From CAVTSA01 sp963737225 (GTDB taxonomy: Bacteria; Chloroflexota; Dormibacteria; Dormibacterales; Dormibacteraceae): a DNA stretch of 64,000 nucleotides. The stretch's first letter is position 1; each line of letters opens with the position of its first letter. The position numbers and the translations under genes are program-made. The stretch is from contig CAVTSA010000005.1 in assembly GCA_963737225.1 (NCBI GenBank), forward strand, positions 62,001 through 126,000, read 5' to 3'. Positions 50,999-58,345 of this stretch are shown piece after piece. The notes beneath the pieces are model-generated. The model worked only from the letters and a program-made list of their open reading frames with translations. It was not told the origin of the DNA and did not search any database.

Positions 50999-51777
50999 CG
51001 CTGCTGGTATGGGTCGAGCTCTTCAAGCTGCGCACCACCCGGCTCACCCTCTGGCTGCTGGCCGCGGCGACCGGGCTCAGTGCCGTCCTCGCACTGCTGG
51101 AGGCGTCCCGAGCCGCCCGGGGCCTCACCATCCCTCCGCTCTCTAGTGCAGCCGGGCTGACCACGGTGACCACCGCCACCGCGTTCTCCCTGCTCGTTGC
51201 TGCCCTCCTTGGGGTGACCGTGACGAGCGGCGAGTTCCGTCACGGTACCGCGACGCTGACCTACCTGAGCTTCCCCAGGCGGGTCCGGGTGCTGGCCGCC
51301 AAGGTTGTCGCCGCAACCGCAGCTGGAGGGCTCGTCGGCCTCACGGCAGGAGTGGTCACGACGGGGATCGGGCTGGCCTTCGCGAGCGCCCAGGGGGACG
51401 CCATCTCGCTCGGCGCGGGCACGCTCGTCGCCCACGTGGCGGGCGCGTGCTTGGCAGCGGCGTTGCTGGCCGCCGCCGGCGCCGGACTCGGCGCGCTGGT
51501 CCGGAGCCAGATCGCGGCGACCATCGCGGTGTTCGCGTGGTCACTGGTCGGCGAGACCGCGATCGGAGCCCTCTTCAAAGACGCGCGGCCCTACCTCCCG
51601 TACGATGCGGCGACGACCCTCGCCGGCAGCCCGCTGGGCAGCGCGCTCGGCTTCCTCCGGCTAGCCCCCGGCCCCGATGCGCTTCCCTTCGCAGGGTCCG
51701 TTGCTCTGGTGCTCGGCGTGGCGGTCCTGCTCGCGATAGTCGCCGCGGTGGTCACGGTGCCGCGTGACGTTGCGTAG
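50995..51777 (+). CDS. ABC-2-type transporter permease
   Basis: A 260-residue permease with about six helices: LTLWLLAAATGLSAVLALLE, TATAFSLLVAALLGVTVTSG, VVAATAAGGLVGLTAGVVTT, GACLAAALLAAAGAGLGALV, TIAVFAWSLVGETAIGALF and VALVLGVAVLLAIVAAVVTV. TSGEFRHGTATLTYLSFPRR is the coupling-loop signature of ABC-2 permeases. Last gene of the operon with the ATPase. Confidence 0.92.
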   Translation: MTLLVWVELFKLRTTRLTLWLLAAATGLSAVLALLEASRAARGLTIPPLSSAAGLTTVTTATAFSLLVAALLGVTVTSGEFRHGTATLTYLSFPRRVRVLAAKVVAATAAGGLVGLTAGVVTTGIGLAFASAQGDAISLGAGTLVAHVAGACLAAALLAAAGAGLGALVRSQIAATIAVFAWSLVGETAIGALFKDARPYLPYDAATTLAGSPLGSALGFLRLAPGPDALPFAGSVALVLGVAVLLAIVAAVVTVPRDVA

Positions 51778-51779
51778 CC

Positions 51780-52064
51780 GCTCGGCCCGCGTGAGCGCAG
51801 AGCCGGGCCGTCGACGATCCAGCGCTCGGCGCCGACGTTCTCGAGCGAGCGCCTGGCTATGACCGCCATCCCCGCCGAGTGCTGGTCCACTCGCAGATGT
51901 TCGCGATCGCCCGCGAGGTCGTCGCGCCCCGCCGCCACCATTCTCGCTTCGAGCTCTACGAGGGAGGCGGGTTTGGCGGCGCCCACGCGCAGGACGCCGT
52001 GCCGAGCAGTGAAGGTCACATCGCCTTGCTCAACGATCCAGACCTCGTCGTTGGATGCCGGTGC
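51780..52064 (-). pseudogene. Cupin-domain relic
   Basis: A minus-strand frame reads SNDEVWIVEQGDVTFTARHG, VLRVGAAKPASLVELEA, which resembles the first cupin strand pair (usually DEVWVVLEGELTFT). Later parts (ENVGAERWIVDG) are weak. No start codon with a ribosome site and no metal-His set are seen. The call rests on one motif. Confidence 0.35.
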
Positions 52065-52264
52065 AACGCGGGACCCTCGCCCGGTCCCGATCGTCCGACG
52101 ATGATAGGGATTGGGATGTCGCCGTGCTCGGAGCCGCGGACAGTGTACCCCCTTCCCTGGTTCTGATCGTTGAAGTCGGTCGCGTCCAGGGCGTGCTGGA
52201 AAAGTAGGACGGCATAGTCTTCCGCAGAAGGTCTGGGAAGCCACTGCAGGAGGAGGACTATGCC

Positions 52265-52545
52265 GTGACGGGAAGGGTAGCGCCGAGCGCGCGTATCGAG
52301 GCGGAGACCGAGAGCGTACTGGCGCTGGATGAGCCGGAAGGGTTGGCCGAGCTGGGTCGTCTGGGTGCGCGCCTGGTGCTGCAGCGTGGCCTCGAGGAGG
52401 AGGTGACGGCGTTCCTGGTCGGGTGTCTGTCCGCGCCGGTCTGGCTCGCGGCTGGCGAGCGGGAACCGTCCGCGGCGGGTGCAGACGGCCGAGGGCGAAC
52501 TGGAGGTGGCGGTGCCCAAGATCCGGGGGAGCGACGCTGAGGTGC
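52265..52545 (+). pseudogene. IS256-family transposase relic
   Basis: LAELGRLGARLVLQRGLEEE followed by VTAFLVG is the N-terminal part of IS256 transposases, and VQTAEGELEVAVPKIRGSDA in another frame is the conserved next segment. The middle needs a frame change, and the DDE core is absent. The sequence breaks off at about 52545 where the helicase relic begins. Confidence 0.7.
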
Positions 52546-52551
52546 CCGGCG

Positions 52552-52970
52552 TTACGGCTCGCAGTGCCAGGTCCGCCTGGTACGCGCCCAGAGCAGGGTC
52601 TTTCGCGCCCTTGTCGCCGCTACGTAGAAGACCCGGTGCTCGGTGTCGCGAGCCGAGAGGTAGTTCCACTGGGTGCGCTCGGTGAGCTCGGTGGCGACGA
52701 CGACGTGGTCTGCCTCCTCCCCCTTATAGCCGTGGATGGTGGCCAGCGTCACCAGGGGGTTCGGGGAAGACGCGATCGTCGGGCGCGCCCTGTATGGGCT
52801 CATCGCGATGGTCAAACCGGCGCTCGTCTATAGATGACGTACGCGCGCGAGGAGAGAACTCGCGGCTACGCGTATATAGGCGGCGCAGATACTCGCGATC
52901 CTCACGGCCCATCCTGATCGCGACCAGCGGATCCCCGAGGAGCAGGACGTTGAGGCGGGGGGTGGCCCGT
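52552..52970 (-). pseudogene. UvrD/Rep-type helicase C-terminal relic
   Basis: Minus-strand frames give LLLGDPLVAIRMGREDREYL and RRLYTRS, then a shift, then VTLATIHGYKGEEADHVVVA and EHRVFYVAATRARKTLLW, the last motifs (V and VI) of superfamily 1A helicases. All N-terminal motifs are missing. It is squeezed between transposon relics and must be a leftover of a larger gene, possibly phage- or plasmid-borne. Confidence 0.75.
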
Positions 52971-52991
52971 CACTAGTGTACCGTCGGATAA

Positions 52992-53544
52992 TTAACTGGC
53001 GATTGAGTGGAGAGCAGCACGCCCGCGGCGGACCTTGGCGATGAGCTCTTCGACGGTCGCCGTCCAGATGAACGGCTTGGGGTCATGGTTGTGGCTATCC
53101 AGGTACTCCTGGATTGCCGCGATCAACTCCGGGACGGAACCGAAGCTGCCTCGACGGATCGCCTGCTCGGTCAGGAGACCAAACCAGCACTCGACCGTGT
53201 TGAGCCAGGACGACGAGGTGGGAACGAAGTAGAGCTGGAAACGGGGGTGCTTCTCTAGCCAGCTCTTCACGTTGGCGTGCCCATGAGTTCCGTAGTTGTC
53301 CAGGATGAGATGGACGTCCTGACCCTTGGGAACTTCGCGATCGATGGTTCGCAGGAAGCGGAGGAACTCCCGGTTGCGGTGACGGGGGTGGCACTCGCCG
53401 ATCACCTTGCCCGTCAGCACGTCGAGCGCCGCGAACAGGGTGGTGGTTCCGTTGCGTTTGTAGTCATGGGTCATGGTGCCGGCACGCCCACGTTTGATGG
53501 GGAGCCCGGGCTGGGTCCGATCGAGAGCCTGGATCTGACTCTTC
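52992..53544 (-). pseudogene. Second IS630-type transposase (IS630-B), C-terminal two thirds
   Basis: The frame from 53544 reads KSQIQALDRTQPGLPIKRGR, then MTHDYKRNGTTTLFAALDVL, VHLILDNYGTHGHANVKSWL, PTSSSWLNTVECWFGLLTEQ and ends at 52992. Asp of the second motif (ILDNYGTH) and Glu of the third (NTVECWFG) are present; the first Asp (VDE) is cut off at the group II intron border. It is only distantly similar to IS630-A elsewhere in the window. A left end may lie near GATAATTAACTGGCGATTG at 52987. Confidence 0.82.
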
Positions 53545-54349
53545 GTGCGCCAAGAGGCGCCATGGGTACCGAGCGACCTGAGATGGTCGCCATTGGCCTG
53601 TCGCGGCAGGCGGATGAAGCTGAGGGCAGCCTGACCCTGGGGACGCAGGAGAGGGCGGGAGCAGCCCTGACAAGAGGGGACGGGCGGAAACTTCCGGACC
53701 GCCCGGGCCCAGCAAGCGAGACAGAGAGGTGGACGAGAGGAACCAGCGTTTCAAAGCCCCTTCAAGATCCGCCGGCTCCAACCCGGAGGATATGGGCCGG
53801 AACGCGACGCACGCCCGCGCTCGGGCGACTCCGAAGCCGTTTGAAGACAACGGTGAGGAGGCCACGGGAAAAGACTGCGGCGTACCCGTGGCGATGTCGC
53901 AGGGACAAAGCTGGCCACCCATCCTGTCAATCGGCCCATGGTGAACTTGGGAAGCGCTCCGCGCTCCCCGCTTCCCGGCACGCCACGCCAGGCGCGGGAA
54001 GGCTCGTCGCCAGCTGATGGCGTGGGGCGTGGCGGAGTCTGCGTAGTAGTCCGAGGGCGGGAGAGCCGCCTACATGGCGAAGGCAGACAGCGACCTCGCA
54101 GTCGACGTGCTGCAAGGGCAGGAGGCCGCCGATGAATATCGGCGCACAGTGGCCGACGCCAGAAGAGGCGGAGGCCACGGTACTGCGGACGCAGACCAAG
54201 CTGCACCGATGGGCTGGCGAGAGATCGCCAGTTGACCGGCTGAGGTCGTGGAGAGCCGGATGCTCGGGAACGGGCACGTCCGGTTCGGAGGGCGGGCTGC
54301 GGAAACGGGCCGGGAGCAGCCCCGGTACCGCGCCGCAGTTCGACCCTAC
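53545..54349 (+). ncRNA. Group II intron lacking a reverse-transcriptase ORF
   Basis: It begins with GTGCGCC, the 5' consensus of bacterial group II introns (GUGYG), and ends with CCCTAC before the downstream exon. Domain V is clear at 54253-54286: GAGCCGGATG opens it with the AGC triad, a GGAA tetraloop caps it, and CGTCCGGTTC closes it. A domain VI-like hairpin (GGGCTGC with GCAGCCC) follows. At 805 bases it is too short to hold the usual ~1.3 kb maturase/RT gene in domain IV and no such motifs are found, so it depends on proteins from elsewhere or is dead. It is inserted antisense in an IS630 transposase gene, at the DE/K codons of the first catalytic motif. Confidence 0.85.
54253..54286 (+). 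ncRNA. Group II intron domain V
   Basis: A 34-base hairpin: GAGCCGGA pairs with TCCGGTTC (one G-U), a two-base bulge region follows, then an upper stem with CTCG against CGGG capped by a GNRA-type GGAA loop. This is the most conserved part of group II introns. Confidence 0.9.
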
Positions 54350-54832
54350 TCATCCACACACAGAACGGGGCCAGATGCGCTGTACGCTGCTCCGTGACAG
54401 CCCGACTTCCTTGGCCATCCCCCGTGTCGACCAGTGGGTGGCGTCCCTCGGCTTCTCCTCCAAGGTCTTGATCAGCGCTCGCTCGACCATCTCGCCTGTG
54501 ATCGTGGGCGGCACTCCCGAGCGGTACTCATCGGCCAACCCCGGCAGACGATCGCGCTGGAAGCGACCACGCCACTTGCACACCGTCTGCGGCGACGTGC
54601 CCACCTCCCGGGCCACCGCCTGGTTGGTCTTGCCCTCGGCACAGGCGAGCACGATCCGCGTGCGCATGGCCAGGGACTGCGTGGTGCAAGGGCGGCGTGC
54701 CCATCGTTCCAACGTCTGCCTCTCCTCACCGCTGAGTTCCACCGCTGCGGTCGGTCTGCCTCGTCTGGCTGCCATGACCACCATCATCATCGGTTACCAC
54801 AGATTACTCAACCCATCTTTGGGACAGGAGAC
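54350..54832 (-). mobile_element. IS630-A, truncated copy with internal deletion (3' exon side of the intron)
   Basis: It starts with TCATCCACACACAGAACGG, which in the full copies lies just after the VDE codons, then jumps ~117 bases to GCCAGATGCGCTG and continues unbroken to the element end GGAGAC at 54832. The frame still encodes the first ~140 residues of the transposase. The right end has served as insertion target for the next full copy. Confidence 0.85.
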
Positions 54833-55941
54833 TAGTCTGCTGTCCCTGAGATTCGTTGAAGATATGAGCCGAGGGAGCCGAAGATCTCGTCGGCTGACTT
54901 GGTCCATACGTAGGGTCGCGGCTCCGCGTTCCAGATCCTGATCCACTCCCGGATCGATGTCTCCAGCTCGCGCACCGAGCGGTGTGTGCCACGCCGTATC
55001 CACTTCTCGGTCAGCTCTGCGAACCAGCGCTCGATGAGATTCATCCACGACGAGTAGGTGGGCGTGAAGTGGAGTTCGAAGCGAGGGTGTCGGAGCAGCC
55101 ATTTCTTGATCTCGGGGGTCTTGTGGGTGCTGTAGTTGTCAAGGACCAGATGCACGCTCAACTCCGCCGGCACCTGCTGATCCACGTGCTCCAGGAACTT
55201 CTTGAACTCAGCGGCTCGGTGGCGGCGGTGGGTTTGCTCCATCACCTTGCCACTGGCCAGGTCGAGGGCGGCGAAGAGAGTGGTGGTGCCATGACGCTCG
55301 TAGTCATGCGTGCGTCGCTCAGGCAGCCCCGGTCGCATGGGCAAGATGGGCTGGGTGCGGTCCAGGGCCTGGATCTGACTTTTCTCATCCACACACAGAA
55401 CGGCCGCCGCTTCGGGCGGGTTCAGATAGAGCCCGGTGATGTCCCAGACCTTGTCCACGAACAGCGGGTCGCTGGAGATCTTGAAGGTGTCGGAGCGGTG
55501 CGGTTGAAGTTCGAACGTATGCCAGATGCGCTGTACGCTGCTCCGTGACAGCCCGACTTCCTTGGCCATCCCCCGTGTCGACCAGTGGGTGGCGTCCCTC
55601 GGCTTCTCCTCCAAGGTCTTGATCAGCACTCGCTCGACCATCTCGCCTGTGATCGTGGGCGGCACTCCCGAGCGGTACTCATCGGCCAACCCCGGCAGAC
55701 GATCGCGCTGGAAGCGACCACGCCACTTGCACACCGTCTGCGGCGACGTGCCCACCTCCCGGGCCACCGCCTGGTTGGTCTTGCCCTCGGCACAGGCGAG
55801 CACGATCCGCGTGCGCATGGCCAGGGACTGCGTGGTGCAAGGGCGGCGTGCCCATCGTTCCAACGTCTGCCTCTCCTCACCGCTGAGTTCCACCGCTGCG
55901 GTCGGTCTGCCTCGTCTGGCTGCCATGACCACCATCATCAT
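54832..55941 (-). CDS. IS630-family transposase (DDE_3), copy 2
   Basis: Intact 369-residue transposase with the same layout as copy 1: two helix-turn-helix segments in the first 140 residues, then Asp185, Asp268 and Glu304. It differs at residues ~10 and ~15 (MAARRGRPTAAVE against MAARQGRPTVAVE); the rest appears identical. This near identity suggests recent transposition, and the element is the best candidate for an active one in the window. Confidence 0.94.
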   Translation of the reverse strand: MMMVVMAARRGRPTAAVELSGEERQTLERWARRPCTTQSLAMRTRIVLACAEGKTNQAVAREVGTSPQTVCKWRGRFQRDRLPGLADEYRSGVPPTITGEMVERVLIKTLEEKPRDATHWSTRGMAKEVGLSRSSVQRIWHTFELQPHRSDTFKISSDPLFVDKVWDITGLYLNPPEAAAVLCVDEKSQIQALDRTQPILPMRPGLPERRTHDYERHGTTTLFAALDLASGKVMEQTHRRHRAAEFKKFLEHVDQQVPAELSVHLVLDNYSTHKTPEIKKWLLRHPRFELHFTPTYSSWMNLIERWFAELTEKWIRRGTHRSVRELETSIREWIRIWNAEPRPYVWTKSADEIFGSLGSYLQRISGTAD

Positions 55942-55983
55942 CGGTTACCACAGATTACTCAACCGATCTTTGGGACAGGAGAC
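54835..55983 (-). mobile_element. IS630-A, complete copy 2, in tandem with the truncated one
   Basis: Ends GTCTGCTGTCCCTGAG and, reversed, GTCTCCTGTCCCAAAG; length 1149, as for copy 1 at 4815. The left TA (54833-54834) is shared with the end of the truncated copy: it inserted into the TA target duplication at that element's edge. On the right, TA at 55984-55985 borders DNA leading into the IS1182 relic. Confidence 0.92.
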
Positions 55984-56083
55984 TAGGACGCTGTTGATAA
56001 AGGCAGCCTTCGCCGCGGCTTGGGCGGCGCGTTCAGGAAAATAGGGGAAGCCTTCGTCGCCCACGACCACGTCTCACCAGGAG

Positions 56084-57692
56084 GTGCCCCCCTTGCTCGG
56101 AAAGCGGAGCAGTCAGAGCAGCCTGGCGGAGGTGTCGCTGTGGAGCGGCACGGGCCGTCCGTTGGTCGAGCCGGACTCGTTCCACGGCCGCTTCGCCGAG
56201 CTACGTCCGGTGCTATTGAGGGACGAGGACTTCGCGCACTGGTATGCGGCCGGCAGGGGCCGTCCGTCGGTGCCGCCGTCGCTGGTGGCGGGCGCGTTCC
56301 TGCTCGCGCTGCGGGAGGGCTGCAGCGACCGGGAGGCGGAGCAACGGATGCGTTTCGACCTGCGCTGGAAGTGGGCGTTGGGTCTGGGGGTGGGCGATCA
56401 CGGCTGCGACCACACCACCATCTGCGTGTTCCGCGGTCGCCTGCTGGCGCACGAGGAAGAGGGGCGGCTGTTCGCGGAGATCGTGAAGCGAGGGGTGGAG
56501 GCGGAGTTGCTGCCAAAGCGAGCGGTGCAGGTGATGGACAGCTCGCCGATGCTGGGAGCGGCAGCCGTGCAGGACACTTACAAGCTGCTGCGAATGGCGC
56601 TCCACAAAGTGGTCAAGGCCCACGCCAAGCGGCTGCCCGAGGTGCTCCGGCCGCGCTTGAAGCGATACCTGAAGACGGGCAAGCCGGAGATCGACTGGGA
56701 GGACCGGGCGGCGCGCAAGCGGGAGTTGAACCAGCTCGTCCGTGACGCCGAACTGGCGCTCTCCGAGCTGCCCGCCGAGAACGAAGGTCCGGCCGCTGAG
56801 GGGGCGCGAGAGCTGTTGAGGCGGGTGGCCAAGCAGGACGTCGAAGAGGACGGCGAGGGCGGGGTCAGGATCCGCCAGGGTGTGGCAAAGGACCGGGTGG
56901 TCTCGACCGTCGACGCCGATATGCGGCATGGGCACAAATCCTCGGCCGGACGTTGGGACGGCTACAAGAAGCACCTCACGGTGGAGCCGGAGACGGAGCT
57001 GATCACGGCAGTGGAGGTGAGCGCGGCCAACGCGAATGACGCGGAGCAGGCGCTGCCGCTGCTCGAACAGCAGGTCGGTGCCGGCTTGGCGCCGGCGGAG
57101 GTGGTCGCCGACCATGCCTAGGCGGGCGGAGAGCTGCGGGCGGAGGCCGAGGAAAAGGGCACGATCATGGTGACCAAGGCGGCGGCGCTGCCGGACACCG
57201 GCTACTGGCACTAGAGCGAGTTCGCCATCGACCTGGAGGCGGGGATCGTGACCTGCCCTGGCGACCAACAGGCTCACTTCCGATTCCGACGCGGTCACAG
57301 CACCGAGGCGGTGTTCGCCGCAGCCACCTGCGCAGCATGTCCCTTCCAGGGGATCTGCGTGCAGACCCCCGGCCAGGGCCGGACCATCACGATCAACGCG
57401 TACGAGGACCAGCTGCAAGCGGCCTGCAGGAGGCGTGAGGAGCCCGACTTTGCGGAGCTGATGCCGCACGCGGCCGACGGTGGAACGCAAGCAGTCGCAC
57501 TGGAATCGGCGTGGTGGCCGCCGCTCGCGTTACTTCGGCCTTCGCAAGACCCGCTTGCAAGCACTCTGGAGCGCGGCTGTGGTCGACATCGAGCGCTTGA
57601 TGGTGATCGGCGGCGCCCTGGGAGGGGGATCAGCGGGGCGCCCGCCTGAGGCAGGGGCCGACGCTCACCTGTCGTCCGGTCGGCGGTCCTGA
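56084..57692 (+). pseudogene. IS1182-family transposase with two in-frame TAG codons and a frameshift
   Basis: From GTG 56084 (GGAGG overlapping) the frame reads the N-terminal domain (RFAELRPVLLRDEDFAHWYA, PSLVAGAFLLALREGCSDRE), the first catalytic part (QVMDSSPMLGAAAVQDTYKL), the insertion domain, and VVSTVDADMRHGHKSSAGRW. TAG at 57119 falls in VADHA-TAG-AGGELRAEAEE where Tyr is usual. A second TAG near 57212 falls where Lys is usual (GYWH-TAG-SEFAID). The Cys-rich part (CAACPFQGIC) is intact; a shift near 57475 precedes the ending SHWNRRGGRRSRYFG. It is inactive. Confidence 0.85.
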
Positions 57693-58345
57693 GGAGGCCA
57701 CGGAGTCTCCATCCCGGGCAGGCGCTGGGCGATCATCTCGCCTCCGCGCGCCCTCCGCGCGCCCTCCACGCTCCCGTCGGTCAACCGCCATCGCAGCCCG
57801 TCACGTCCGAACCTCCCTTTCCCAACACAGTCCTAGCCGAGCGCCAGACCGTGTTGCTTGAGCCTACGGTCCCATGCCGTGCAGTTTCGCCAGGTCCGAT
57901 CGAGGGACGCCCGCAAGCTGCCGAAGCGATGAGTAACCCGCGGCCTTCAAAGCGCGGATAGCCGGCGCGCCGATCTTCGGAAGGGCATCCTCTCCCGTTG
58001 CCATAGGCGGATGCAAGAACCCGTGTCCGCGCGGCCAGCTGAGAGATGCGATGGAGCAGGGTGGGCTGGAGACGCGGTGAACGAGGGGAGAGGCTCGAAC
58101 GGATCGACCGTGCTGGCGCGAGCGGGTCCTGACCCGGCGCGTGCCATTTCAGCGCACCCGTCGGCCCGAGACGCCGAGTAAGGCCTCAGCCTGGATGCGG
58201 GCGCGTTCCACGCACCCGGGTTCCTGCTTAGACTCAACCGTAGCGGCTCACGTAATCGTAATCCGTGCTGAAACGGTCCGGGGACGAGACTACCTGGGCA
58301 CCCTCCGCAAACAGCCCCATCACCTCGTGCAAGATGGGGGCTGCG
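57693..58345. other. Intergenic stretch, nothing supported
   Basis: The right end of the IS1182 element should lie here, but I could not find an inverted repeat. Frames on both strands lack domains. The promoter region of the LuxR-type gene must lie in its last part. Confidence 0.4.

Noticed and set aside
53464..53922. Minus-strand and plus-strand open frames of 70-150 codons inside the intron
   Set aside because: They lack reverse-transcriptase or maturase motifs and are explained by the structured intron RNA.
57119..57214. Alternative genetic code or pyrrolysine at TAG
   Set aside because: TAG ends other intact genes here (for example at 4515-4517), and the same gene also has a frameshift.
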